A stretch of DNA of 64,000 nt from Burkholderiales bacterium RIFCSPLOWO2_12_FULL_61_40 (GCA_001770935.1 MESI01000037.1:1-64000), one strand, 5' to 3'; numbered from the stretch's first letter, positions 34,015-43,522 are shown. Program-made: numbers and translations. Notes: a model not told the origin generated them from the sequence alone.

Positions 34015-34064
34015 GGGTTATTCTTTCCTCGGGGATTATGGCCTTAGCCACCGCTTCAAAATGG
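33831..34064. repeat. Long direct repeat, right copy (234 bp)
   Basis: Gap-free match to 3261-3494, about 94% identical by eye. The match ends at the deletion joint inside the helicase on one side and at aaaatgg upstream of its promoter on the other. Confidence 0.9.
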
Positions 34065-34222
34065 CCTGTCAGCGGACTCCTACAAGCCTATCAGCGCTGT
34101 CCGACAGACAGAAGTCTCCGGGATTCGGATAATTGGAGTCCTCTCATTGCAAGGGGATCGAAATGCAGAACCCTGGTGGCATTGAGCGATAGCGAGATCT
34201 TCAACTCTTCAGGAGAAGTGAA

Positions 34223-34629
34223 ATGACCAGCAAGAACACCATTTGTCTTTGGTTTGATGGCACCGCCGTCGATGCCGCAAGCAAGGCGATGTGCTCACGG
34301 TCGAGTTCACCGTGGCTGGCATCCCCTGCATCGGGCTCAATGGCAGTCCGCAGTTCAAGCACAGCGAGGCGTTTTCGTTTCAGATCGCAACCGACGACCA
34401 GATGGAGACCGACCGCTTGTGGAACGCGATCGTCAAAAATGGCGGGCAGGAAAGCGCGTGTGGCTGGTGCAAGGACCGGTGGGGGCTGTCCTGGCAGATC
34501 ACCCCACGCGCCCTCACCGAGGCGATGGCCGACCCCGATCGCGCGGCGGCCAAGCGTGTGTTCGACGCGATGATGACGATGGGAAAGATCGACATCGCCA
34601 CGATAGAGGCGGCGCGGCGGGCTGGCTGA
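34223..34629 (+). pseudogene. VOC/PhnB-like protein, internally deleted
   Basis: The first codons read TSKNTICLWFDGTAVDAA. A different frame then continues GDVLTVEFTVAGIPCIGLNG to the normal end (IDIATIEAARRAG at 34629). Intact PhnB-like (3-demethylubiquinone methyltransferase-like) VOC proteins have about 25-30 residues between these parts, so a deletion near 34282-34290 removed them and shifted the frame. A translation starting at ATG 34291 would lack the first metal-binding strand. Confidence 0.75.
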
Positions 34630-34633
34630 CGCC

Positions 34634-36418
34634 TCAGTTTGCGCTCAACGTTGGCCGCAAGGCTACTGATCCTGGCATGCGTTGATCTCGGCCCAGCCAG
34701 TGTTTTGCAAAGGGCGTGCCGGAGCGCACCATCGCTTGGGGCAGGTGGTCCTGAGCATCCAGCCTGAAGACTGCCACCGCCTCGACCAGGTCCGAGGCCT
34801 GGCCTTTGAGGCTGGACGCTGCGGCGGCCATTTCTTCCACCAAGGCCGCGTTTTGTTGTGTGGTCTGGTCCATCTGCGTGACCGCCTCGCCGACTTGCAT
34901 GACACCGCTTGCCTGCTCGCTGCTGGCGGCACTGATCTCGCCCATGATGTCCGTCACCCGGCGGATGCTGCTGACGACTTCGGTCATGGTCAAGCCCGCC
35001 TGGTCGACCAGGGCAGTCCCTTGCTCCACGCGCTCCACACTGGCGTTGATCAGACTCTTGATCTCTTTGGCCGCATCTGCGGAGCGCCCCGCGAGGCTGC
35101 GCACTTCCGAGGCGACCACTGCAAAACCCCGGCCTTGTTCCCCCGCGCGAGCGGCCTCCACGGCGGCGTTCAAGGCGAGGATGTTGGTCTGAAAGGCGAT
35201 TCCGTCGATGACTTGAATGATGTCGCTGATTTTTCGGGACGATTCGTTGATGCCCTTCATGGTCTCCACCACCTGGCCTACGACGTTGCCGCCTTGCACC
35301 GCCACGCTGGACGCATTCAAGGCCAACTGGTTGGCCTGGCGGGCACTGTCGGCATTTTGTTGGACGGCGGCACCGAGTACCGCCATGGAGGTGGCTGTTT
35401 TTTCCAGGGAGCTGGCCTGTTGTTCGGTGCGGTTGGAGAGATCGGTGTTGCCCTGTGCGATCTCGGCACTGGCCGCAGCCACGGTTTCCGAACCGAGGCG
35501 TACATCGGCAACGATTTTGGCGAGCTGGTCGCGCATCGCTTTCATGGCGGCCATCACACTGGTGGTGTCACCGCTGCGCACCTGGAGTTCATGCGTCAGG
35601 TCGCCGTCGCGCACTGCCTCTGCGGCTTTGCGCACTTCCATGGGTTCAGCACCGAGCCGCTCCATGACCGAGCGTTTGATGCCCCACAGGGTTGCTACCG
35701 CCAGCACCACGGCGAGCAGGGTGGCAAATACCAAAAGGTTAAACCAGGTATTTTTGGCTGCAACCGCGCTCTCCACATTGGCCAGGGTGCGTGCGTCCAC
35801 GAGTACCAAAAAGTCGTCCACCGGTTGCATGATCTTGGCCTTGAACTGGTGGTATTTTTTGTCGTGCATCATGGCTTGCGCCCGGGGCAGGTCCGGCGCA
35901 CCCTTGGTGCTAAAGCCACCTTTGCCATCGGCCAGTTGACCCTTGACCAGGTTCATGGCCACGGTTTCGGTGTTCACCAGGTCATCTGAATTGGCCTGCG
36001 CTTCTTTCAGTTTGGCAAACTCCGCGTCGGTAAAACCGGCACGTTTCATCAACTCCTGCAAAGGAATGGCATCCCCGGTGCCACGGTCGGGATGGATGCC
36101 GACCGCACGGAAGTCCCAGTAGATTTTTTCGTATTGATTGGGGCGTGCCTTTTTGCCATTGCGGATATCCAGTATTTCAAAATACTGTTTCTCCCATTCG
36201 GCATCGCCCGAGACCACATAGGTTCGGGCCAAACGCGTCAGGTCGTCCGAGCTTTGGCGCAACTCATCTGCGAGCATGTACGAGGTGTACCGCGACAGGT
36301 AGGCTTGCGAAATATGGTCATTGGCTGCACCCAGCTTGTACAGAGAAAAGACAAGCAGCAGCGCGGGAAAAAGTAGCGCTAGCAGTATGGTCCGGAACAT
36401 TTGGCCGATTGTTTTCAT
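34634..36418 (-). CDS. Methyl-accepting chemotaxis protein
   Basis: 594 residues. It has an N-terminal membrane segment ([23 protein letters not shown] region, 4-27), a periplasmic helical sensor to about 225, a second membrane segment at about 227-248, HAMP, and a signalling domain with the hairpin tip [20 protein letters not shown] region. No C-terminal pentapeptide tether is present. The ligand is unknown. gggagtgatac precedes ATG 36418. The end lies close to the broken VOC gene, convergently. Confidence 0.9.
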   Translation of the reverse strand: MKTIGQMFRTILLALLFPALLLVFSLYKLGAANDHISQAYLSRYTSYMLADELRQSSDDLTRLARTYVVSGDAEWEKQYFEILDIRNGKKARPNQYEKIYWDFRAVGIHPDRGTGDAIPLQELMKRAGFTDAEFAKLKEAQANSDDLVNTETVAMNLVKGQLADGKGGFSTKGAPDLPRAQAMMHDKKYHQFKAKIMQPVDDFLVLVDARTLANVESAVAAKNTWFNLLVFATLLAVVLAVATLWGIKRSVMERLGAEPMEVRKAAEAVRDGDLTHELQVRSGDTTSVMAAMKAMRDQLAKIVADVRLGSETVAAASAEIAQGNTDLSNRTEQQASSLEKTATSMAVLGAAVQQNADSARQANQLALNASSVAVQGGNVVGQVVETMKGINESSRKISDIIQVIDGIAFQTNILALNAAVEAARAGEQGRGFAVVASEVRSLAGRSADAAKEIKSLINASVERVEQGTALVDQAGLTMTEVVSSIRRVTDIMGEISAASSEQASGVMQVGEAVTQMDQTTQQNAALVEEMAAAASSLKGQASDLVEAVAVFRLDAQDHLPQAMVRSGTPFAKHWLGRDQRMPGSVALRPTLSAN

Positions 36419-36586
36419 GTATCACTCCCTGCTGAGTTGTGCCCGATTTTTTGGGGCTGGCGCCCTCATGGACGCTATTTAGGCAAACTCCGGGGATTGG
36501 CGCTATGCGACTTATCAACGCGCGGTCAAGTGGTCCAGGGGGCGGGCTTGCACGGCCGTGGTATGGGTTTGCGGCTGGCTGGGCGC

Positions 36587-36650
36587 TACTGAAAGAATAG
36601 CTGTTTGCGCAGTGTTTATAAGGGCTGGAGGCCTATTTGGCTTGTAATAT
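36587..36650 (+). repeat. Dispersed Comamonadaceae repeat, copy 5
   Basis: gaaagaatagctgtttgcgc, loop agtgtttata, then agggctggaggcctatttgg. The stretch 36419-36710 has no other gene; its left part should hold the chemoreceptor promoter. Confidence 0.75.
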
Positions 36651-36710
36651 TGCCCAAGGCATGTCCAAAAGTTGCAAGCCCCGGGGCTGCGAATTTTTAC
36701 GCTTGCGTGC

Positions 36711-36839
36711 TCAGATTCGCTGGGTGGGGGCCTTGCATGCATCCTGGCGAAGGCCCCTGTGGCTCAAGCCCAGGCTGACCCAGCCATCGTCAAACAGGGC
36801 GTCGAGTTTTTTCTGCAAGCCAAGAAGTTTCCAGATCAT
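36711..36839 (-). CDS. Possible small protein (42 aa)
   Basis: ATG at 36839 to TGA at 36711-36713 encodes MIWKLLGLQKKLDALFDDGW and onward. A purine-rich gagagg lies upstream at acceptable distance. It starts 16 bases after the other small frame ends, suggesting a two-gene unit. No family recognised. The amphipathic start looks protein-like, but chance is possible. Confidence 0.35.
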   Translation of the reverse strand: MIWKLLGLQKKLDALFDDGWVSLGLSHRGLRQDACKAPTQRI

Positions 36840-36855
36840 GGTGGGCATCCTCTCT

Positions 36856-36975
36856 TTAGAAATGGGGGCGCTTGTTCAACAAGTGGGCGCGTTGCAAGGC
36901 AAAAAATTCCAGTACGCCCCACAGGATGCAGGCTGGCAATGCGACATACCGAAAGAAAGCAGCGTTGCGGGTCAT
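36856..36975 (-). CDS. Possible small membrane protein (39 aa)
   Basis: ATG at 36975 to TAA at 36856-36858. The peptide has one hydrophobic segment (YVALPACILWGVLEFFAL) after a short basic start, and a basic C-terminus, so it could be a single-pass membrane protein. A weak aaagg motif precedes it. Function unknown. Confidence 0.4.
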   Translation of the reverse strand: MTRNAAFFRYVALPACILWGVLEFFALQRAHLLNKRPHF

Positions 36976-37144
36976 AGAAGGGCGCCTTTGCATGAACAGA
37001 CTGCCAAGGTAATGGTCTTGTGTGACAGCGTTATGTCAGTGCGAAATTCAGACACAGGCTGTGCAAAATCTGTTCTGACCATGGCATCCCCTGTATGCTT
37101 TTGTGCTGCGCCGGGGCGTTTTCCTGGCATTTTTTTAGGCACTT

Positions 37145-38158
37145 GTGGCAACGCATCAACTTCCCGAATTGGACGCGCTGGAACGCATCATTGAATTGGG
37201 TGCCGGGCAGTTGGAGAGCCGCACGGTGGCTAGCGTGACCCTGCCCCAGGGGGGCGTTTACCCCATCCATGCGGTGCTGCTGGGGAATCCGGATAAATCT
37301 GTCCCGGCCGTCGGTTATTTCGGTGGTGTGCATGGCTTGGAGCGGATCGGTGCGGAAGTGGTCATCGCCTATTTGCAAAGCCTGGTCATGCGCTTGCAGT
37401 GGGACAGCACCCTGCACAAACAACTGGAGTCGGTGCGACTGGTGTTTATGCCCATCGTCAACCCCGGTGGCATGGCGGTAGGTACGCGTGCCAACCCCCA
37501 GGGGGTGGACCTCATGCGCAATGCCCCCATCTCTTCCGAAGAGTCTGTTCCTTTTTTGGTAGGTGGGCAGCGCATCAGCGCCCGTTTGCCCTGGTACCGG
37601 GGCGCGCAGTCCGCCCCGATGGAAATCGAAAACCAGGCGGTCTGCGAGGTGGTGGCTGCGGAGTTGCTGACCCGGCCCTTCAGCGTGGCGGTGGACTGCC
37701 ACTCGGGTTTTGGGTCGCGTGACCGCATCTGGTTTCCGTACGCCCACACCCGGGCCTGTATTGCCCATTTGGCGGAGATCCAGGCGTTGAAACATATTTT
37801 TGTGCAGTCCAACAGCCACCACCGCTATATCTTCGAGCCGCAAAGCCAGCAGTATCTGGCCCATGGTGACCTGTGGGATTATTTGTACAAGCTCTCGTGT
37901 GTGCAGACGCAAGGCATATTTTTGCCGCTCACGCTGGAGATGGGCTCCTGGCTGTGGGTCAAGAAAAATCCGCGCCAACTGTTTTCCCGGCACGGCATTT
38001 TTAATCCATTGATTGAGCACCGGCAGCAGCGGGTGCTGCGGCAGCACCAGTCTTTATTGGACTTTTTGTCGCGTGCGGCGTGCGGCCACCGCCTGTGGTT
38101 GCCCCATGCCGAGAACCGGGCTCAGTTTCACGCCCAGGCCCTACAGGATTGGTACTGA
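37145..38158 (+). CDS. M14-family zinc carboxypeptidase-like protein
   Basis: 337 residues with a probable GTG start (MATHQLPELDAL). The zinc motif HGLERIGAE appears near 60-68 (HxxE), the third ligand is in VDCHSGFG, and PIVNPGGM and LTLEMGSW follow. This fits M14 succinylglutamate-desuccinylase/carboxypeptidase relatives. No signal peptide is seen, so it is probably cytosolic. It converges with the CYTH-CHAD gene and overlaps its end by 18 bases. Confidence 0.75.
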   Translation: MATHQLPELDALERIIELGAGQLESRTVASVTLPQGGVYPIHAVLLGNPDKSVPAVGYFGGVHGLERIGAEVVIAYLQSLVMRLQWDSTLHKQLESVRLVFMPIVNPGGMAVGTRANPQGVDLMRNAPISSEESVPFLVGGQRISARLPWYRGAQSAPMEIENQAVCEVVAAELLTRPFSVAVDCHSGFGSRDRIWFPYAHTRACIAHLAEIQALKHIFVQSNSHHRYIFEPQSQQYLAHGDLWDYLYKLSCVQTQGIFLPLTLEMGSWLWVKKNPRQLFSRHGIFNPLIEHRQQRVLRQHQSLLDFLSRAACGHRLWLPHAENRAQFHAQALQDWY

Positions 38159-39664
38159 AGACGTTTCCCGCCCTGCGGCAAGGCCACGCAAAAACTCCAC
38201 CAGACCGGGGTCCACCGGTAGCTTGGCGGCCAGCGCACTGGCTTGCGTGATGTCACGGGCGCTCCCAATGCTGGTTTGCAGTGCCGTGGCTTTCTGGTGC
38301 CAGCGTTGTGCACGCCGCTTCCAAAGAAGGGGTTCCAGTGCCTCAATTCCGTAACGCAAACGCTTGGCGAATATGCGTATGCGGTGCAGGTCTTCCGCAC
38401 CAGGTGCGTCCTGGGTGGCATCCTCCATGCGCTTGTGCAAACGGGCAATGCGCCGCCGTGCCCACGGCCGCAACGGCATCGGCATCGGCACTTCTGTAGC
38501 GGTGTGGCCTGGCACGGGGGGTGTTGTCAGCTCTTCCAGCCACTGTGTGGTTGCCAGCAAGGCCAGGCCGATGGCCGGTGTTTGGAGTGCAGTTTGCACG
38601 GACTTTCTCTGGCTAGCCGCCGCGGTGGCCAGGGTGCCCAACATGGTTTCAAAGGTTTGCACCCGTTGGGCATCACCCTGGGCATAGGCGTCAAGGAACG
38701 GAGGCAAAGTTTCGGTCAGTGCGACATCCAGATCCCGAAGTGTGCCCAGGTCGCTCAGGAAAGGGCGCAGAGCCAACCACGGCGGGTTCGCGTGGGCGGG
38801 CAGCGCCGGCTTGAAAAGCCGCAAAGCACTTTTGAAACGGCGCCAACCGACCCGGGCCTGGTGCACCACTTCAGGAGCATCCGAGGTGTACAAAACAAGG
38901 AGGTTGGATGTGAATTGGCTGAACATTTCGCGCAGCACCCGCCCCGCTGCCTCGTGCAATGCAAGCTCGCGGGTCAATTCCGGAGGTCTGGCCCGCACTG
39001 GCCTGTCCCATGTGTTTTGCGCCAGCGCATACCCGCGTTCCGCTTTGCTGGTGTTCGCAGGCAGCACCGCAATGGTGGTCGCAATGCTCTGGGCGGTATC
39101 GAACAGTGCTTTGGGCGTGCCTGACAATAGTTCAAACTCCAGTTCGCAGATGGGTGCGCTGTTCTCACCGGTCACGATCTGCCCGACATCCAGGGCCACT
39201 TCCACCGAACTGCCATCAGTTACGCGTACCAGCCAACTGCTGCGCTCAAAGCTGGTCGTGAAGCAGGGCGCAAGTGCCTGGAATACCTGCCCGCTTGGGT
39301 CTATCTGCGACCACGGTGTGGCCTCCAGCGCATGCAAGTCCAGCGCACCGTTGGGTACCGCCACTTCCCACTCCCCGCGTTGACTGAGCGCTGAATCGCT
39401 GGCGCCACCCATCTTGAGTGTTTGCAGCCACTGGGGATGCTTGTCGCTGCCCACGCGCCTGAGGCGCAAGGCAATGCGGGCTTGGTGCAGGACTTGGTCC
39501 GGCGTGTCGAAGTAAATGTTGTGCAGCTGCCTGACGCTGGCTTTCTTGCGCGATAAAAGTGGGGTCCGGGCCAAGCGTTGTGCCAGCTGCGACGGGTCTT
39601 GTGTTGGCACGGCCAGCTTGAGTTCAACTTCGGTGGGGTGGGGATTCGGTGCATCGGATTTCAT
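38141..39664 (-). CDS. CYTH-CHAD domain protein (inorganic triphosphatase-like)
   Basis: About 507 residues. An N-terminal CYTH domain begins with the ExExK motif (EVELKLAVP) and carries LRLRR and CELEFEL. The C-terminal CHAD domain is rich in conserved His/Arg (VHQARVGWRRFKSALRLF; LHRIRIFAKRLRYGIEAL). CYTH enzymes hydrolyse triphosphate and CHAD binds polyphosphate, so a role in polyphosphate metabolism fits the Pho genes next door. I prefer ATG at 39664; ATG further upstream is possible. Confidence 0.85.
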   Translation of the reverse strand: MKSDAPNPHPTEVELKLAVPTQDPSQLAQRLARTPLLSRKKASVRQLHNIYFDTPDQVLHQARIALRLRRVGSDKHPQWLQTLKMGGASDSALSQRGEWEVAVPNGALDLHALEATPWSQIDPSGQVFQALAPCFTTSFERSSWLVRVTDGSSVEVALDVGQIVTGENSAPICELEFELLSGTPKALFDTAQSIATTIAVLPANTSKAERGYALAQNTWDRPVRARPPELTRELALHEAAGRVLREMFSQFTSNLLVLYTSDAPEVVHQARVGWRRFKSALRLFKPALPAHANPPWLALRPFLSDLGTLRDLDVALTETLPPFLDAYAQGDAQRVQTFETMLGTLATAAASQRKSVQTALQTPAIGLALLATTQWLEELTTPPVPGHTATEVPMPMPLRPWARRRIARLHKRMEDATQDAPGAEDLHRIRIFAKRLRYGIEALEPLLWKRRAQRWHQKATALQTSIGSARDITQASALAAKLPVDPGLVEFLRGLAAGRETSSVPIL

Positions 39665-39740
39665 GTTTTCAGCGTCTCCCATAGATCCGCACAGTATGCC
39701 GCGAAGCACTCCACCGGTCCGTCATGAAAATTTCATTGTG

Positions 39741-39758
39741 ATGTCACCCGCTCGTCAT
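39741..39758 (+). promoter_or_regulatory. Pho box upstream of siaA
   Basis: ATGTCAC-CCGC-TCGTCAT gives two heptamers with 11-bp phasing. TATCGT follows ten bases later (39769-39774) as a -10 element, the same geometry as at pstS. It lies in the region shared with the divergent CYTH-CHAD gene. Confidence 0.7.
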
Positions 39759-39800
39759 TTGGTTTGACTATCGTCACTTTTATCAAACACAGGAGCAGCA

Positions 39801-41087
39801 ATGCTGACGATCGAAAGCCTCTACGAATCCCTGGCCGCCACCGCAGAAGACGATATACCGGGCTCCACCGCCATGGTCACGCGGGCTGAGCAGATGGCGC
39901 GCAGCCAGGAGGCCGCCTCTGCGGATACGACCAACGAGCAGCTTCGGGAGATGTTTGCACGCATTGAGGGGGTTTCCACGATCGCGGTGGTCGAGAACGG
40001 GCGCCCTATTGGTCTGGTCAATCGGCATGTTTTTATGGAGCAGTATGCCAAGCCGTACGCCCGTGACCTGTATGGACGCAAGAGCTGCATTGCCTTCATG
40101 GACAAGTCTCCCTTGATCGTTCCGGTGTCGACGCCGGTGGAAGTCCTGGTCAAGGCCGCAGTGGATTCGGGTGGCAAGGTTCTGGACGATGGGTTCATCA
40201 CCACCTTGAATGGCGAATACCACGGTGTGGGAACCGGGTTTGGCTTGGTCAAAGCCATGTCGGAAATCGAGGCTGAGAAGACACGGCAACTAATGGCCAG
40301 CATCAATTACGCCAGCCTGATTCAGCGCTCTCATTTGGTGGAGTCAGACCAGGTGTTGCGCCACGACATAGGCGACTACGGCTTGATCTGGAAACCGCGG
40401 GACGTGGTCGGAGGCGATGCCTATTTCTTTCGCAAGGTGGCCGACGGTGTATTTGGTTGTGTGTTTGATTGCACGGGGCACGGTGTGCCAGGTGCGTTTA
40501 TGACCTTGATTGTTTTGTCATTTCTGGAGCAAATGGTTCTGCCTGAAGCCAGTGACATTGATCCTGGCGCGATTTTGGGGCAGATGAATGTGTATATCAA
40601 ACGGGTCTTGCGCCAGGAAGATCGCTCTTCCAGCGACGTGGCCTCGGGGGAGAAAATTTCTAACGACGGACTGGATGCGGCCGCGTTTGTATTGGCGCCC
40701 GATCACAGCGGCTTGCGCTTTGCTTCCGCCAAGTTGAGCCTGTTGGTCGCACGGGAGGGCAGTGCCGAGATTGAAGTGGTGGATGCAGACAAACACGGCA
40801 TCGGTTACGCGGACACGCCGCTTGCAACCCAATGGACTACGCGCCAAGTCGAGCTGGGGAGTCAATGCATGGTGGTGATTCCTACCGATGGTGTGATTGA
40901 CCAGATTGGCGGCAGCAAGGCGATTGCGCATGGCCGCAGGCGTCTGGTGCAGTTCATGACAGAACACCGCTCGCTGGACGCGGGCAAACTGGTCAGTGCC
41001 TTTGAGGATAGCTTTTCCCAGTGGCAGGACAGCCAGAAGCGGCGCGACGACGTGACCATGCTGGCCTTTGGTACACGCAGGTGCTGA
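39801..41087 (+). CDS. siaA: SiaA-like PP2C phosphatase with CBS-like sensor domain
   Basis: 428 residues. The N-terminal ~25-160 is a CBS-like ligand domain (VSTIAVVENGRPIGLVNR ... YGRKSC ... DDGFITTLNGEYHGVGTG). The C-terminal ~190-428 is a PP2C/SpoIIE phosphatase with metal-binding Asp residues (VVGGDAYFF, FDCTGHGVPGAFM, PTDGVIDQ, RRDDVTML). With the two genes after it this forms the SiaABC partner-switch module known from Pseudomonas, where SiaA dephosphorylates SiaC. Pseudomonas SiaA has a membrane HAMP sensor; here it is a soluble domain. aggagca precedes ATG 39801. Confidence 0.82.
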   Translation: MLTIESLYESLAATAEDDIPGSTAMVTRAEQMARSQEAASADTTNEQLREMFARIEGVSTIAVVENGRPIGLVNRHVFMEQYAKPYARDLYGRKSCIAFMDKSPLIVPVSTPVEVLVKAAVDSGGKVLDDGFITTLNGEYHGVGTGFGLVKAMSEIEAEKTRQLMASINYASLIQRSHLVESDQVLRHDIGDYGLIWKPRDVVGGDAYFFRKVADGVFGCVFDCTGHGVPGAFMTLIVLSFLEQMVLPEASDIDPGAILGQMNVYIKRVLRQEDRSSSDVASGEKISNDGLDAAAFVLAPDHSGLRFASAKLSLLVAREGSAEIEVVDADKHGIGYADTPLATQWTTRQVELGSQCMVVIPTDGVIDQIGGSKAIAHGRRRLVQFMTEHRSLDAGKLVSAFEDSFSQWQDSQKRRDDVTMLAFGTRRC

Positions 41088-41088
41088 T

Positions 41089-41658
41089 ATGAACCTCAAC
41101 ACTTTTGAGATTTTTCAGGCCCAGGCCCAGGCGTCGGGCATTATTTTTTACCACAGCGGTGAGTTCACCGGCGCCATCATTACGGCCGCTGCCGAATCTT
41201 TGAAGCACCGCATAGAGGAGTCTGGCGCATCCGGCCCTGCCAAGCGCAAGCTGTTTTCCACCTTTGTGGAAATGGCGCAAAACATTCTTCACTATGCGGC
41301 GCTGCCCCCAGGTGCAGACCCAGCGTTTGTCCATGGCAAACCCGGAACGATCGGCATCGGCAAGTGCGGCGATGACTATTGGGTGGTGTGTGTCAATCGG
41401 GTCGAGACGGCGCATATCGCGCGCTTGTCCGAAAAACTCGATGCGGTGCGCTCCATGAGCCTGGAAGATATTCGCAAGAGCTACCGCGCGCAGCTTCACA
41501 ACACGGAGCATGCGGCGCAGGACACCCTGAGCAAGGGGGCGGGCCTGGGCTGGCTCACGATTGCACGCGATAGCAAGCAGCCGCTGGAGTACAGCTTCAC
41601 TTCAGAGCCCGAGTCCCTGGGCAAAACAGCCTTCTTTTTTGTCAAAGCCGTTATCTGA
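41089..41658 (+). CDS. siaB: SiaB-family kinase (DUF6272)
   Basis: 189 residues. A conserved FVEMAQNILHYA helix near 65-76 carries the Asn of a GHKL-like fold, and GAGLGWLTIARDS lies near the end. SiaB phosphorylates SiaC in Pseudomonas. It starts one base after the siaA stop (TGATATG). The earlier in-frame start at 41068 overlaps siaA and is less likely. Confidence 0.8.
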   Translation: MNLNTFEIFQAQAQASGIIFYHSGEFTGAIITAAAESLKHRIEESGASGPAKRKLFSTFVEMAQNILHYAALPPGADPAFVHGKPGTIGIGKCGDDYWVVCVNRVETAHIARLSEKLDAVRSMSLEDIRKSYRAQLHNTEHAAQDTLSKGAGLGWLTIARDSKQPLEYSFTSEPESLGKTAFFFVKAVI

Positions 41659-41700
41659 TTTGCGGCACACCCATTTCTGTCACCCTTTGAAAGTACCACT

Positions 41701-42087
41701 ATGCAAATTCTCAGAGCAACCCGTACCGCAGTGACCCCTGAAATCGTTTTTTCACGCGCAGAAAACAAGCTGCTGATTGATGGCGAGTGTTATCCCGAAA
41801 ATCCGCTGCCATTTTTTACGCCCATTGTGGGGGCACTCAAGGCGCACCTGGAAAGTCACCGGCCCAGCCAATTCGATGCCCATATGCGTCTGCAGTACGT
41901 GAACAGCGCCTCCACCAAAGGCCTGCAAACCATCATTTCCGTGCTGAACGATGCGGGGAGCCAAGGTACCAATGTGAATGTGTACTGGACGCATGATCCA
42001 GAAGACGACGCGATGGAAGAGTTGGGGCAGGATTTGGTGGAGGATTTCGCCAACGTGCTGCTGTTTCGCCAGCCCCTGGCTGCCTGA
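41701..42087 (+). CDS. siaC: SiaC-like c-di-GMP signalling switch protein (DUF1987)
   Basis: 128 residues. RLQYVNSASTKGL at about 63-75 holds the Ser/Thr cluster corresponding to the phospho-site, and an acidic C-terminal helix follows. Unphosphorylated SiaC binds and activates a diguanylate cyclase (SiaD) in Pseudomonas. No siaD follows here; the EAL/GGDEF protein at 49804 is a possible partner. Confidence 0.82.
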   Translation: MQILRATRTAVTPEIVFSRAENKLLIDGECYPENPLPFFTPIVGALKAHLESHRPSQFDAHMRLQYVNSASTKGLQTIISVLNDAGSQGTNVNVYWTHDPEDDAMEELGQDLVEDFANVLLFRQPLAA

Positions 42088-42098
42088 ACTGCAGCCTG

Positions 42099-43112
42099 TT
42101 AGTCGCGCTGCTTTTTAACCGCCACCCACCCGGCGACCAGGGTGAAGGTAATGATGATGGCGACGACGATCCAGAATCCGTGGGAGTGGTCAGCCCAAGG
42201 TATGCCACCTACGTTCATGCCAAGCAAGCCTGCGATGATGTTGATGGGCAGTGCCAATACGGTGACTACCGTTAGCACAAACAGGCTGCGGTTGTTGGCC
42301 TCGGCAACCCGGCCGGCAATTTCTTCCTGCAACAGTTTGATCCGTTCCTGTAGTGTTGCCATATCACTCAGGGCTACGTTAAATTCTTCGGTGGATTGGC
42401 GCAGGTCTTGCAGGTCTTCCTCGTCGATCCATACGGGCGGTTTTCTCAAAAGGCGAAACAAGGCCGCCGGTTCCGGTGCCAGCAGGCGTTGCAGGCGCAC
42501 CAGAAGACGCCGAAGCGATCCCAAATCAGCCCGCTTGGTCTCCATGCGCCCTGACAGTAATTTGTCTTCAATGCCATCCACGCGTGAAGTGGTCCCGCGA
42601 ACAATGTTGACCAGAACGTCACCCTGGTCATGCATCAAATGCACCAGCAGCGCCACTGTTGAGCGCATTGGGGTGCCGCGTTTAACGGCATCGCGCAGGC
42701 GGTCAATGGAGCGCAGAGGCTGCATTCGCACACTAACGACCAGCCGCGCGCTGACGGACAGCCACAAAGTCGAGATATCGGAAGGTTCGAACGCAAAATC
42801 GTAGTTGACGTCGTTCACCACGGCCACCAGGGTGTCGTCATCCAGTTCAACCCGGGTGGAGCGCGAGCCATCGCGCAAAGACTCGTGAAATACGTTGGAC
42901 AGTTTGACGCGTTCACGCAACCATTTTTCTGTGGCGGAGTGTGCCAGGTTGAAGTGGAGCCATACAAAGCCCTGCGCAGGATCCGCGACAGAGAGCCATT
43001 CAAGTGCCTGTTCGGTTTCGATCGCTTTTCCATGCCCGTCGGCACCGAAATGGAAACCACAGATCAGTCCATTGGAATCACAACCATAAGTCAGGGTAGT
43101 AGGGAAAGACAT
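42099..43112 (-). CDS. zntB: CorA/ZntB family metal transporter
   Basis: 337 residues: a long cytosolic N-terminal domain with coiled-coil helices and two C-terminal membrane segments. GMNVGGIP, the selectivity motif of ZntB, lies between them. ZntB moves zinc, possibly inward. It ends 11 bases from siaC, convergently. The region upstream (43113-43282) shows no clear Pho box. Confidence 0.85.
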   Translation of the reverse strand: MSFPTTLTYGCDSNGLICGFHFGADGHGKAIETEQALEWLSVADPAQGFVWLHFNLAHSATEKWLRERVKLSNVFHESLRDGSRSTRVELDDDTLVAVVNDVNYDFAFEPSDISTLWLSVSARLVVSVRMQPLRSIDRLRDAVKRGTPMRSTVALLVHLMHDQGDVLVNIVRGTTSRVDGIEDKLLSGRMETKRADLGSLRRLLVRLQRLLAPEPAALFRLLRKPPVWIDEEDLQDLRQSTEEFNVALSDMATLQERIKLLQEEIAGRVAEANNRSLFVLTVVTVLALPINIIAGLLGMNVGGIPWADHSHGFWIVVAIIITFTLVAGWVAVKKQRD

Positions 43113-43282
43113 AGTGCACGCTTTGAAATCAACCTTTCAGTGTTTGCACATTTGGTGTCCATTTGATGACAAATCCAGCAAAGATAAATATAAATATTTG
43201 CCAGGCGTTTTGCCCCAGTTTTTCTGGACATTGCCTTGTTGGAAAGGTACATTTTTGATAATTGTCAACCTAGAGAAACCCT

Positions 43283-43507
43283 ATGTCACGCCAATTTAAC
43301 GAGTTAATCCGACGTTTCAATGAATTTAAGGACCGGTTCGGAGAGGATGACCCCCTCGTCTCCCAGTGGCGTACCGAAATCGACATGCGGGAGGCCCTTG
43401 AATTCAACGCTTCGGACACTGCATTGGCGCCTGACCGGTCCGTAGGACGCGCCGAGAAAGTTGTTTTCAGGAACGCCGCGTTGGAAAGGCTGCTTTCGCG
43501 CCTATAG
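43283..43507 (+). CDS. Small hypothetical protein (74 aa)
   Basis: A 74-residue charged protein (SRQFNELIRRFNEFKDRFGE at the start) with amphipathic helices and no membrane segment. It has an agagaaa motif before ATG 43283. No family recognised. It lies just upstream of the olsB Pho box in the same direction. Confidence 0.5.
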   Translation: MSRQFNELIRRFNEFKDRFGEDDPLVSQWRTEIDMREALEFNASDTALAPDRSVGRAEKVVFRNAALERLLSRL

Positions 43508-43522
43508 GCAATAGCCAGCGGG

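Noticed and set aside
42990..43282. Pho-like heptamer upstream of zntB
   Set aside because: Only one heptamer (TTGTCAT, minus strand near 43165) fits; the partner and a -10 are poor.
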